Source of the DNA: Aselliscus stoliczkanus
Taxonomy: Eukaryota; Chordata; Mammalia; Chiroptera; Hipposideridae
DNA: 64,000 nucleotides
Assembly (NCBI GenBank): GCA_033961575.1
Contig: CM066732.1
Coordinates: 84,581,687-84,645,686, forward strand
Direction of reading: 5' to 3'
Notes under the pieces: generated by a model
Told to the model about the DNA's origin: nothing
What the model saw: only the letters and a program-made list of their open reading frames with translations
Database searches by the model: none
Position numbers and translations under genes: made by a program
Part shown: piece by piece, positions 33,958-45,500 of the stretch
How the letters are laid out: every line of letters starts with the position of its first letter
Numbering within the stretch: the first letter of the stretch is position 1

Positions 33958-36118
33958 CAGTATGTATTCTTATGGGCCTGGTTTCATTCACTTACCACAT
34001 GCCTTTGAGATTCATCTGTCCTGTTGCATGTATCAGCAGTAGCTTAATTTTATCCCTGAGTAATATTCCATGGTATGAATATACCAAAATTTATTTGCTT
34101 AATTACCAGTTAATATACATTTGTGCGGCTTCCAGTTTAGAGAAATTTTTAATAGCACTGCCATGAACATACACATACAAGTCTTTCTATAAACACGTTT
34201 TTTTAATTCTCTTGCCTAAATACTTAGGAGTGGTATTGCCGAGCCACATTGATGTATACAATTAAATATTTAGGAAACAACTCAACTGTTTCCTAAAGGC
34301 TGTTATCATCTTGCTTTACAATCAGCAATGCATGAGGGTTCTAGTTGCTCCACAGTATCCCACCATTGGATTTTAACAGTCTTTTTAATGTTAGCCACCT
34401 CAGTGGGTATGTTCTATTATCTCATTTTGGTTTCAATTTGCATTTTCCTAATGGCTGATATTGTTGAGCACATTTTCATCGGCTTATTTCCCAAGCATCT
34501 ATCTTCTTCTGTGAAGTGTCTGTAAATATTTTGCCTAGTTTTCAAAAATCAAGTCATCCCCTTGTTATTGAATTATAACCATTCTTTAACTCAGAAAACA
34601 AATAATTTTGCAGAATATGTGCTTGACCAATATTTTCTCCCAGGCTGTGGTTTGCCTTTGCATTTTCTTAACAATGCCATTTTGAGAGCAGAAGTCTTTA
34701 ATTTGATGTTCAAGCTCCTGTCTAAAGAACTTGCCTACTTAAAGGGAACAAAAAATTTTTTCCTGTTTTTTTCTAGAAATTTTGTAATTTTCATTTAGGT
34801 GTACGATTTATTTCAAGTTCATTTTTGTATATGGTGTAAGGTAAAAGGAAGGTTTTTTTCTCCATATAATTGGTTCTAGCACCATTTGTTTAAAGAACTA
34901 TCCCTTTTCCATTGACTTGCCTTGGTGTTTTTCTCAAAAATCATCTCTCATGTATGTGTGGGTCTTTTTGTGAACTCTCTATTCTGGCCCACTAATATAT
35001 ACATGTAGGTCTGTTAAGCCAATATTCCGCTGTCATAATTCTATGTAGCTTTATAGAAAGTCTTAAAATTGGAGTGATTTCTCCAAATGTATTCTTCTTT
35101 TCCAAAATTGTTTTGTCAATTGTGGGGCTTTGTATTACCATATAAATTTTTTAAATCGCCTTGTCAATTTCTACAGAATCCCTGCAGGAATTTATATCGG
35201 CATTGCTGGGGACTTATAGACTAATTTGTAGTAAAAAAATATTGAGTCTTCCAATCTATAAAAATTTAAAAAGTCTTTAAAATTTTTAAGCAGTATTTTG
35301 TAGTTTTCAGTGTATATGGCTTATGTATTTTGTCAAATTTATCTTATTTTCTGTTTTTCAATGCTATTGTAAATGGTATTTTAAATTCTCAGTTTCTAAT
35401 TGCTCATCTGCATCTATGAGAGAGTGTCTGTTAATATGGTGAGTTCTATTAACTGATTTCTAACATTGAATCAACCCTGCATTTCTGGGATAAACTCCTC
35501 TTGGTCATTAGGTATTATCCTTTTAGTATACTGTTGGATCCAATTTCCTAGAGTTGCATTGAGAATTTTTATACCTGTATTCATGAGGAACACTGACCAG
35601 TAGTTTTCTCCTTTTGCAGTGTTTTTTGTCTGGTTTTGGCATCAGAGTTATGCTGACCCCATAAAATGAGCCAGGGAGCATTGCCATCTATTCTATTTCA
35701 TTGAAAAATTTCTATAGAATTGGTATTATTTCTTCTTTAAATGTTTGGGATAATTCACAGTGCAGCTGTCTGGGCTTGGGATTTTTGTTGTTGTTGCTGT
35801 TTTTGTTGCAAGCTTTTCAGTTATTAGTTCAATTCCTTTAATAGATATAGGTTATTTATCTATCTTTTTAGATTATCTATTTTTTTCTTGACAGAACTAT
35901 GGCAATTTCTGTCATTTGAGTAAATTGTCCATTTCATTTAAGCTGTAGAATTTATTGACATATGTTGTTCATAATTTTCTTTTATTATCCTTAGTGTCTG
36001 GAGAGACTCTGAAGTGATTCCCCCTCTTTTATTCCTGACATTGGTGATTTGTATTTTCTCTCTTGTTTTCCTGGTGAGTCTGACTAGAGGTTTATCTATT
36101 TTATTGATCTTTCAAAGG

Positions 36119-36603
36119 ATTATTGTATTAGTTTCCCATTGCTGCTATAATAAATTACCACAAACTTAGTGGCTTAAAACAACACACATTTATTGCCTTA
36201 CAGTTCTGGAAGTCAGAAGTCCAGAATCAATTCCACTGAGCTGAAGTTAACATGTTGGCAGGACCAATTCCTTCGAAGGGTCTGAGGGGAACATACATAT
36301 TCTTGCCTTTTGTAGTTTCTAGAAGTTACCTCCTTTTTTTGGCCCATGATCCCTTCCTACACCTTCCAACTTCTTGTTTCTATCACCACATTTCTAACTC
36401 TGGTCCTTCTGCCCCTTTAATAAAGATGCTTGTAAATATACTGGGCCCACCTGGACTACCCAGAACAATCTCTCCAGCTCAAAATTCTTAACTAATTACA
36501 CCTGGAAAGTCCCTTTTATTATATAAAGTACAATAGCATATTCCCAGGTCCCAGAGATTAGAACATGGACATCTGTAGGGAACCATTACCCAGCCTACTA
36601 CAG
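36119..36603 (+). repeat. Interspersed repeat inserted in the L1, family unassigned
   Basis: Breaks the L1 reading between 'ttcaaagga' and 'gctttttatctcattg'. It starts with 'attagtttcccattgctgctat' and 'aaattaccacaaacttagtgg', a very common mammalian repeat opening whose family name I will not assert. Confidence 0.6.
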
Positions 36604-37212
36604 CTTTTTATCTCATTGTTTTTCTCTATTGTTTGTCGATTTCCTATTTTACTTATTTCTAATGTTATCTTTATTATTTTCTACCTTTTGTTTGCTTTAG
36701 ATTTAGTTTGCTCTCTTTTTCCAGTTTCTTAAGGTGGAAGTTTAGATTTTTTATTTGAGATATTTCTTCTTTTACATTAAAAGCATTTAATGCTATAAAT
36801 TTCCCTCTGAACACTGCTTTAAATATCTCACAATTTTTGATGTGTTGTGTTTTCAATATCATTTAATTCATAAAACAATTTTTTCAGGTCTTCCTTTGAC
36901 CCATGTGTTATTTTAAAAATATATTTTCATCTTGGAGTTTTCTAGATATATTTCTTTTGTTGATGTCCAATTCCATGTGTGTGCTAATTTAATTCTCTTG
37001 TGTGGATTTGAGCCTTTAAATTTATTGGGACATCTTATGATTCGGTCTAGATGACTAGTCCATGTTTGAGAACACATGTTCTGCTGTTTTGAAAAGAATA
37101 TATATTTGCCTGTTTTGCAGTGAAGTGTTCTATAAATATCAATTAGGTCCACTTGACTCATAACATTGTATAAAACTTGTATGTCTTCACTCATTTTCTG
37201 TCTACTATTTTT

Positions 37213-37316
37213 TTTTTTTTTTGAGGGCAGTGTCACTGGCCCTCATATGTGGGACCCGAACCGGGGCCGCTGGGTTCCCAAGCCAGCGCTTAACCACTGC
37301 GCCACTCGGCTGGCTC
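37213..37316 (-). repeat. Head-only short SINE, copy 1
   Basis: Only the tRNA-like head of the long SINE family, from GGCCGAGTGGCGCAGTGG-type sequence to 'gtgacactgccctc' (minus strand), joined straight to an A tail (T run on +). A 16-bp duplication TCTGTCTACTATTTTT (37197-37212 and 37317-37332) proves it is a complete insertion and not a decayed long copy. Confidence 0.85.
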
Positions 37317-37394
37317 TCTGTCTACTATTTTTATCAATTACTGAGAGAGATGTGTTGAAATCTTCAACTGTAATTATGGATTTGCCTCTTTTTT

Positions 37395-37506
37395 AAATTT
37401 TTTTTTTTTTTGAGGGCAGTGTCACTGGCCCTCATATGTGGGACCCGAACCGGAGCCACTGGCTTCCCAAGCCAGTGCTTAACCACCGCGCCACTCAGCT
37501 GGCCCA
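37395..37506 (-). repeat. Head-only short SINE, copy 2
   Basis: Same structure and same end point in 'gtgacactgccctc' before the A tail. It has its own duplication, ATTTGCCTCTTTTTT (37380-37394 and 37507-37521), so it is an independent insertion in the same orientation about 80 bp from copy 1. Confidence 0.85.
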
Positions 37507-37645
37507 ATTTGCCTCTTTTTTTAGTTCCATAGGTTTTTGCTTCATGTATTTTGAATCTCTGTGAGTAAGTTCATACCCATTTAGGATAGTTGTCTTCTTG
37601 GTGAACTGATCACTTTAGCATTACATAATATCCCTCTCTATCCCT

Positions 37646-38069
37646 GGTAATAGTCCTTGTAAGTTTTCAAAATAATATAAAAGAGGACCAGAAGCTGTGT
37701 GGCTGATCTAGCCCTGCCTGACACATCATTCTAAAGCTAGAACCTCACACATAATGATTTTTAGGACACATGAAATGTAGCTTCTCTGCTTTTTAAAGCC
37801 TTGGACTGTAAATTTGAAGCCAAGCCACAACAACAACAACAACAAAAATTGTTCCATTCCCCATACTTAAAAGCAGACATATGAAAACATTCTCTTTTCC
37901 CTCTAATCAAAACCTTTCCTCAGCTTCCTGTGTTCACTGAAGCCAGTGCAGCTCTTGTGTGTTTGTAAGGCTGGCACTTGCTGTCCTGCCTGTATAAAAA
38001 CAGCTGCTTGCCTGTGGATCAAGTTGCCATTAGCTGCTAGGTCAAAATCCCATTGGACTATGCTTATTA
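37646..38069. other. No gene seen
   Basis: Unassigned sequence with an (AAC)n run of about 20 bp near 37828-37848. Confidence 0.35.
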
Positions 38070-38083
38070 AAATCTAAAACCCA

Positions 38084-38695
38084 GGCCGGCCGAGTGGCTC
38101 AGTTGGTTAAGAGCTCGCTCAAGAGTGCGAGCTGAGGGCCGGCTGAGTGGCGCATTGGTTAAGCGCTGGTTTTGGGATGCCAGCAGCCCCGGTTCGGATC
38201 CCACATGAGGGCCAGTGACACTGCCCTCTACAGCTAACAACAGCTCCACCTGGAGCTGGGCTGTGCGAGCCCCGGTGATGGTGTGGGCTGCAGCCCCTGC
38301 TGCAGTGGGCTGCCATAGGCTACAGTGAGTGGCCCGCAGCCAGCGTGAGTGGCTGGCAGCCAAGCATGAGCTGCCAATAGCCACGGTGAGCGACATCCAG
38401 AGGCCAGCGACCGATCTGCCTCATCCGGGAAGAGCGCAATGACGATACCAACAGTGAAGCAACATCCTCTGCAACTAAACTGAAGAACAAAAAGACAGCA
38501 ACTTGTCTGTTCCCCTTCCCAGATTCCCCAACGCTGTTCCCCTCCGCCAATTCCCAATTCCCCAATAAAATCCTTTTTAAAAAAAGAGTGCAAGCTGAGC
38601 TCTGAGCAACAGCTGTTCAAGGCCAGCGCTGAGTTGCCGTTGAGCTGCCAACAGGTGGTAGGATGGCTCAGCTAAAAAAAAAAAAAAGAAAAAAA
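38084..38695 (+). repeat. Short CTCAAGAG-type SINE split by a nested SINE
   Basis: Left part 38084-38136, right part 38585-38695. The outer duplication AAATCTAAAACCCA lies at 38070-38083 and 38696-38709. Confidence 0.9.
38137..38584 (+). repeat. Long tRNA-headed SINE nested inside a short SINE
   Basis: Plus-strand copy of the 440-bp family, so its order reads directly: tRNA-like head with B-box-like GGTTCGGATCC near 38192, GC-rich body, 'ttccccaataaaatcc' and an A-rich end. It is flanked by AGAGTGCGAGCTGAG (38122-38136) and AGAGTGCAAGCTGAG (38585-38599), a 15-bp duplication with one later change. Confidence 0.9.
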
Positions 38696-38709
38696 AAATC
38701 TAAAACCCA

Positions 38710-39520
38710 AAGCTGCCGCTCCAACCCCACCAGTCCAAAGACAACGACACAGCTGTAAAACCGGCAATGTGGCACCTCAAAGCCCTACAAACACACGAAG
38801 CAAAAACAAATTATTTGACCTGTGCTTTTTCTACCTAAGGCCTAAGTCCACTCAATCAAAGTCTCTTGTTTTGGGCTCCCCAGATCCAACTGCTTGTCTG
38901 ACTCTTCAGTTTCCTAGATTGTGCTCCAAATGTTGGGGAAAGGGATGTTATGTATTGGATTTCCTCAAACTCCATCACCCTCCTATTCTGGTGCCAATCA
39001 TCATAATTGATCATACAGAATGTATAACAAGGCTTATTTCCCCACATTACAGCCCCACACTGATCCCAGTATTTTTTTTCCTAAATCACTCTCCCCTTTT
39101 AAATCAAGCTCCCTTCCTTGCTCTATTTCATGAGGGAAGAGCTTACTAGTCTCCTGGAATGGTGACAAAGATGGGAGATGTCCCCACAGGACAGTTTAGG
39201 TGGAGGCTCGGACATTTCTGAGATGCCTGTGGCCATCCCTTTACTAAATGAGCCACAGGCAATGAGCTGGGCAGCAGGCTGTGTCATCCGCTGCCTTTCT
39301 CAGTAACTGCTGTCATTCACAGGTCTCCCCACATTAATCAGCTGATTTTTTAATACAGCCTGTGGCTTCCTCCGCAGTTGTGTCCAAGGATCACCTTCTG
39401 CTCCTCCACCCCATCCCAGAAGACCCTCATTCTCTCTCCTGGGAAGGAGGGCATGACTGTCAGCCTCTCCATCCACTCTTATTAATCATTATGATAGCAT
39501 ATACCATGTTCTCTTCCCCT
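38710..39520. other. No gene seen
   Basis: Unassigned sequence. The 126-codon frame at 38769-39149 has no recognisable domain. Confidence 0.3.
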
Positions 39521-39539
39521 CAGGGTCTTCCCTTTTTAG

Positions 39540-39970
39540 TTTTATTTTTATTTTTATTTTTTTTAATTGGAGAATTGAGGGAGGGGGACAGACAAGCTGC
39601 TGCCCTTTTGTTCTTCAGTCTAGTTGTGGAGGACGTCACCACTGGCCCATGTTGGTATTATCATTGCACTCTTCCCTGGTGAGGCAGATTGGTCGCCAGC
39701 CTCTGGACGGCTTCTCACGGCGGCTCTTGGCAGCTCACACCAGCTGCCAGCTGCTCACGTTGGCTGCCAGTCCCTCACAGTAGGTCACGGTAGCCCACTG
39801 CAGCAGGGTCTGCAGCCTACTCCGTCACTGGTGACTCATGGCAGCCCAGCTACAGGTTGAGCTGTTGTTCACCATCTCAGCTGTAGAGGGCAGTGTCACT
39901 GACCCGCCTGTGGGATCTGAACTGCAGCCCTGCTGCTCAGAGCTGGTGTCCCAGGCCAACTCGGCCGGCC
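39540..39970 (-). repeat. Long tRNA-headed SINE with target duplication
   Basis: Same family, reverse oriented, with CAGGGTCTTCC at 39521-39531 and again from 39971. The last bases of the head are shortened around 39955. Confidence 0.85.
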
Positions 39971-39984
39971 CAGGGTCTTCCTTT

Positions 39985-40270
39985 TTTTGATTCTTAAGAA
40001 TCTAGTTTGGAATTCAAACAAAAGAAAACAAAAATGAAGGTTAACTATTTCTTTCCATCTGAATGTTCCTACTAACTGGGAGAAGAGTCCAGATATACAT
40101 GAAAGTGCAAAATGCACACAGGTGAATATGTAGGGTTCTAGCTGAGTACACAGGCTCACCCACTCTGCACCAGGTTTCTCACAATCCTTCTCATCATCTG
40201 TTCCATTAGAGTGTCCCACACAAGGAAAACCATTAACCATCTGTGTCAAGTCAAATGACCATGCTGGTAG
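39985..40270. other. No gene seen
   Basis: Unassigned sequence. Confidence 0.3.
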
Positions 40271-40420
40271 TTAAGGAGCTCAGGGGACTTTACAAAGGAA
40301 GACACTATGGCTGGGAGAGGCTAAACTGCCAAGTCCCAGACACACAGCTTGTTAGAGGCAGGGGTGGGATTCAACTCCAGGCTGTGGGTACACCATCCAA
40401 TATACTTCTATGAAACATTA
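40271..40420 (-). repeat. MIR-like SINE, degenerate
   Basis: 'gaggctaaactgccaagtcccagacacacagcttgttagag' then 'gggattcaactccaggctgtg' follows the reverse MIR core order. Confidence 0.55.
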
Positions 40421-41385
40421 CCTAGGCTAATCTGACAGGATTAGCTGGCAGCCAGCTCAGAGCACGATTGGGTCAGAGAGCAGAGGCCAAAGCCAAAAGA
40501 CATTTACTTCTAAAATGAAACTGCCATAAGGGAAGATGGGAGAGAAGATCAGGAGTAATCTGGGCCTGATTTTGCTCTGTGTGGGTGAGCTGGTCACTGA
40601 TGTCTGGATACCGTTTTCCCAAAGGACCAAGCCCCAGTGGGACTCTCTTTAGGTCCCTTGATTGTTTCTCATTCAAAACTATTTTCTAAAGCTAAGAATT
40701 TTCCACCTACCTTTATAATTAGGATGTAAGTATAACGTAGAAAATTTAGGGGAGAAACATACATATCCTATGGAACAGGAGCTGTGTATGACAGAGGTTG
40801 AGGCTGCAGCAGGTACTAAAATCACAGCCACCAATGTGATGCTCCTCCTGGGCTGTTCTTTTGTTAGCTGTAATACTAGGATGTTTTAAAAATCGTTCAG
40901 ATCAGCAGAGTGCAATGTTTTGATGGAACTGAGGAAAACCCTCATGTGAGTTTCAGAGATATAAGGGGGAAAATTACTGGTGCTTGGGAGATTTTGAACT
41001 CTTGGCCTTGCAGTTACAATCCCAGAGAAAATGGATGCTTGATGGGGTTTTCAAAGGTGATGAAGAACAAGAGTGTGGGTTTTTTTTCCCAGCCAATTTT
41101 TCAGATGCAAGGCTCACATGTGAAGGATCATTATGAGGGAATTTGGGGCATTTCCACAAACTGTAATTATGGCTGGATCCGAACTGGTACCCTGAATAAG
41201 GTCCAACTCAAGCAGTAGGTTCAGCAGCTGTTGCTTTCCTGAAGCCCCCTTTATCCAAACAACTTAGGCTGGGATTACACAGTAATCCGAAGTGCAATCA
41301 AGTCAATCACTCTCCAGTCAGCACAGCTGCCCCTTCCTCTGGGCTTGTATCAAACCATATTCTTCATTCATGACATGCCAGTTCC
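40421..41385. other. No gene seen
   Basis: Unassigned sequence with chance open frames only. Confidence 0.3.
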
Positions 41386-41800
41386 ACGGGCTTTCTTTAT
41401 CTTTCTCAAGCACACCAAGGTTTCCACCTTATGGTCTTTGCACTTGCTGTTTCCTTTGCCTGGAATGTCCTTGCCCAGATCTGAGCAGGGTCAGTTTCTT
41501 CTCATCATTCAGGGCACTCCTCAGAAAAGCCTCCCTAGCCAGCTTTTCTGAAGAAGTTACCCAGGACCTCTCTTTCCCACCTCCATGTTTTATGTTCTTT
41601 ACAGCAATTATTACTATTATTTTCTTATTTGTTCATTATTTTATGTCTCTCTCTCTCTCTCTCCCACTAGAATGTAAGTTCTATGAGAGCAGGAATCACA
41701 CCTTCCTTGTTTGCTGCTGTATCCCAAGAACCTGCAACAGTGCCTGGCACATAGGAGACACTCAAGAAATATTTGTTAAACAGATGAGGGAAAGGATGAC
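41386..41800 (+). repeat. L2 LINE 3' end
   Basis: Typical L2 order: 'cacttgctgtttcctttgcctggaatg', 'aaaagcctccctagccag', 'actagaatgtaagttctatgagagcaggaatc', 'cagtgcctggcacataggagacactcaagaaatatttgtt'. The 188-codon frame over it is a by-product. Confidence 0.9.
41647..41664. repeat. (TC)n short microsatellite
   Basis: Nine TC units inside the L2. Confidence 0.8.
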
Positions 41801-43305
41801 AATAGATGAAATGTCCAGCACCACTCTAAGCAGAGGGCCAACTGCGCCATTTGGGTAGAAGTGATCACAGACATACAGCATTCTCCAGGCTTCGGGGAAG
41901 TATGCAGAACATCTGCACTGGCCTGTGGGGATGGCATTCAGACTCAGAGGTGAAAGGAAGAATGGTAGGATTTGTGTTGATAAAATTGTATCTGTCATGT
42001 ACCAGTTGGTTTTTGAGATAGTGAAGAGAGCCATTGGGCTTTCTCATTTTAAGCGCAGCTATCATTTCCTAACCCATTTCTCTTTGTGGTGACCTATTTT
42101 GAATGGCTGTGGTTCCACTCATTTTTTTTGCTTTGAAGTATGTTCACAGATTGTGGCCCTCCTGGTTTGCAGGAGTTAGAAAGTGAGTGTGGGCAAAGCT
42201 GAAGAGTCTTCTGACACAGTGTTGGGGGGTTAGGTCACTGGTCCTGGTTCTTTGCAAGACAATGTGGTAGACTTTATTAAGATTAAAGGCAGTTGCCATT
42301 CACGTGCTTCATTTACAAGAATGTTAGAGTTGGTGGAAACTTTCCCAGGTCCAACTTTCCACTTAATGCAGCACCTTCATGATAGAGCCAATAAATAGTT
42401 GTCCAGTCTTCCCATGAAGAGATTCCACTACCTTGCATGGCAGACAGCCCATACTTTACCCCTGGGAAATTTTTTCTAAGGAGATTGTCCAATAAAATTG
42501 ATTATTTTTCTTTTAAAAATCTTCTCGGTGGGCAGTTGGGTAGATATTTTTAAGTTGGGGATTGGGGCCACATGGGGTGAAATATTTAGATATGTTTAGT
42601 GCTACTTTGTCCCTTATGAAAACGAGACTGAGCATAATCTAAGAAAAAATATAACACCATTGGCTTTCCCATTCATAAACACATTCTGCTTGGCATTTCT
42701 CTGACATTCTGTGAGGTGAGGGAGCCTGACATTTACATTTCATTTGCATGTTATCCCATTTGATAAGAAATTGTTTCTCCTTGGCCAACTCTTATCATGC
42801 AGATTGCTCTAAAATCAGATTACAGCTATTTGTTTAGATTGATTAGTTAGTTCTGCCTTTTAAAAAAATCACTTCTATTATCTTGTGGGGGAGGATAAAG
42901 CTAAGAAAGTGATTACAACACTTACTTGTGGGTTTCTGAAAGTGTGTAACAAGAAGTTGGGCAGAAACAACTCCTGTATAATGCTGAGACAGAAACAAAC
43001 TTCTTTAAAATCATGAGTAAATCTGTCAAATAACCCAAGGAGTCACCGAATTTAATTCAATGCTGTTAAGCTGTTCTGTGCAGAACTGAGCACCCATTAA
43101 ATGCCAGGTGGCTTCAGGAGCTGCACAGGAAAGAGGATGAATGGAACTTGAAGTTCACACTGGAGGTGCCCAAAGAAGAAAGCTGCCCTTCTGCCACCCA
43201 CTAAGGAAATCACTTAACGTGTCCACTTCCTGTCTTGGCCAAGTGTCATGGGATCCTTACAGGGATAAGAGAAGTGGGGCTTAACTTTAGGGAGATGCTA
43301 TGTAT
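41801..43305. other. No gene seen; about 1.5 kb unassigned
   Basis: No reliable feature recognised. Confidence 0.3.
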
Positions 43306-43505
43306 ATTCCAGACTTTGGGACCAGACGTCTTGGTGTGAGTTTACAGCTCAGCACGTACTAGTTTTATGACCCTGGACACATTTTTTTAACTTCTCTGTG
43401 TTTGTCTGCCACATGGTCATACTATTTTTCTTGCAAGGCTGTTGGGAAGGTTATAGATGATATATGTAAAGCCCCTAGGACAGCGTGTAGCCCTGGGCAG
43501 AACGC
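43306..43505 (+). repeat. MIR SINE
   Basis: Plus-strand MIR: 'gaccctggacacatttttttaacttctctgtg', 'gcaaggctgttgggaaggttatagatgatatatgtaaagcccctagga'. Confidence 0.7.
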
Positions 43506-44570
43506 GCCAGCGTCAGCGTCTGGGTTTGTTTCCCCTGTCCTGCTGCAGACATGCTGGCCGGGCACGCAATCCCTAACTTCATCCTGCTGGATGGTGGCCT
43601 TGGAGAATCGGCTTCTAGATAAGCTGAGGTGGTCCCGTCTGGCCCTTCGTTCTTTCGCCAGGACTGTGGCTCTGCAGAGGGGGGTGACACAAGACAGGGA
43701 CTGAGACCCACCCCTCGCAGACAGACAACGAGGAGAATGTGGGTGAGAGGAGACAAGGGAAGGAAATCCAGGATAATGTGTTTAATTTGATCCGTTCCCT
43801 GGAGTCATTACAATGCATCTTCCCCTGGACTCTAATATTCTTGAACTGAAATAATCAGTCCAACAGGCTTTTGCTGAAGCTATAGAAAGCATACTAAGAT
43901 GCCTTAAGAATCTCAGGCCTGTTGAAATACTGCCCTCTTGTGTTGCGGGATGGAAGCTGCCTCTTAGGAACCTGCTCCACACGCCAGCCTCTGGGATTCC
44001 AAACCAGAGCTAAATGCAAGGCCAACCCCCAATGATCCAACTAGCGTGGGGGGTGGGACAAGTGTACCAGGAGTCCAGTTCTTTATCCACGCGACCGAGA
44101 AGCACAGACGTTCATTTTCTGCCGTTCATTTTTCAGGGGCCCCAGTTGAATTCTACAGGAATTATTGACCTCTACCACGTCTTCTCAGCAAGGGAAAAGA
44201 AAAATACTTCAGAGTACTGACCAAACTCCAAACACGGACTTCATTTTCCTGCTTCTCTGCCTCCCTCTTCTCGTTTCTTCATTCTACCCTTCCATTTATT
44301 GAGTGGCTTCTAAGACAGTAGAACTTAAATGTTCTCACTAAAAAATATTTAGAACAAGGCCTGTCACATTGTAAACAACAATAATAATAGTTATGGCTAG
44401 TCATTTACAATATATATTTTTTCTGTCTCAAGTTTTGTGATAGGTGTTAAGAATGCAGCTGGGGAAGATAAACATGGCCCCTGCCCTCATGAAACATATA
44501 TCCACAAATCCTGGACTTCAAGCTATTTGGGATTTTATCCACAGTGGAGGGCAAAAAGAGCCATGCTCCT

Positions 44571-44602
<32 letters not shown>

Positions 44603-45045
44603 TTCTAACACCAACCAATTCATGATAGACCCACTAGGAAATATTAGTACCAATTCTACCAAACAGAGCCAGAATTTCCACAGGTAAGTGTCAGTATGCC
44701 TTCAAGAGTTCTCCTTTTTTCAGATATCACCCATGAAATAGAATTCTCCTCCTTTAAATTAAATTCTAGGGATTATCCACATTTTTCACTAAAGGGAAAG
44801 ATTAGTCTTCAGGTAGAATATGGAGCTTATTGGTTTGAGTCATGTTTGTCTTACTCTGGTTGAAATTATTTCCATTTGTCTTATAGAATCACAGTCTCCA
44901 CGAGTCCTCAGCTAAAATGTGCACGTCCCTCCCTGCACACGTTGCCTCATTTCTTGTTAGTCATGCATATGCACTATGAGATTTATTTGTTAAATCCTTC
45001 CTAACTTGATGGCTACGGCCAAGGAGGCCCAGAATGAGTACTTTT
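43506..45045. other. No gene seen; about 1.5 kb unassigned
   Basis: Slightly GC- and CpG-richer at 43500-43700 but not an island. No credible exon. Confidence 0.3.
44578..44601. repeat. Poly(A) run of about 24
   Basis: Uninterrupted adenines with no recognisable retroposon body upstream. Confidence 0.8.
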
Positions 45046-45500
45046 CTTTTTTTAAAGATTTTATTGGGGAATTGGGGGAGGGGAACAGCATTGGGGAACT
45101 GGGGAAGGGGAACAGACAAGTTGCTGTCCTTTTTGTTCTTCAGTCTAGTTGTGAAGTACGTTGCTTCACTGGCCCATGTTGGTATTATCATTGTGCTCTT
45201 CTAGGGTGAGGCAGATCAGTCACCAGCCTCTGGACAGCCGCTCACAGCAGCTCATGGCAGCTCACACCGGCTGTCAGCCACTCACTGTAGCCTATGGCAG
45301 CTCACTGCAGCAGGGGCTGCAGCTACCTCGTCGCCAGAGACTCGCAGCAGCCCAACTCCAAGTGGAGCTGTTGCTCACCATCTTCACTGTAGAGGGCAGT
45401 GTCTCTGGCACTCATATGTGGGATCCGAACCAGGACTTCGTTGCTGCTCAGATCCGGCATCCCAAGCCAGCTCTTAACCAATGCGCCACTTGGCGGGCCC
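45046..45500 (-). repeat. Long tRNA-headed SINE
   Basis: Reverse-oriented member of the 440-bp family, nearly full length: tail 'tttaaagattttattgggg', head ending 'gccacttggcgggccc'. Confidence 0.85.

Larger units (their letters stand above)
33246..37645 (-). mobile_element. Old L1, ORF2 and 3' region, interrupted four times
   Basis: Reverse-oriented L1. The 3' end is near 33246 ('cagctttattgaggtataatttacatacaa'), followed by ORF2 C-terminus wording (about 34020-34450) and then degraded ORF2 body to about 37645. Minus-strand pieces such as FHLKKLEKESKLNLKQ (about 36683-36790) fit ORF2. There are many stops. Interruptions: a long SINE (33530-33957), an interspersed repeat (36119-36603) and two very short SINEs (37213-37316, 37395-37506). 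Confidence 0.75.

Noticed and set aside
38137..38215. tRNA-like heads (here and at the other SINEs) as functional tRNA genes
   Set aside because: A- and B-box resemblance is present, but each is fused to a SINE body with an A tail and target duplications, and no complete cloverleaf is evident.
41292..41858. 188-codon frame
   Set aside because: It covers an L2 relic whose nucleotide pattern explains the sequence.
43480..43720. CpG-richer patch considered as a promoter island
   Set aside because: Too short and only mildly enriched; it adjoins a MIR and no exon-like sequence follows.
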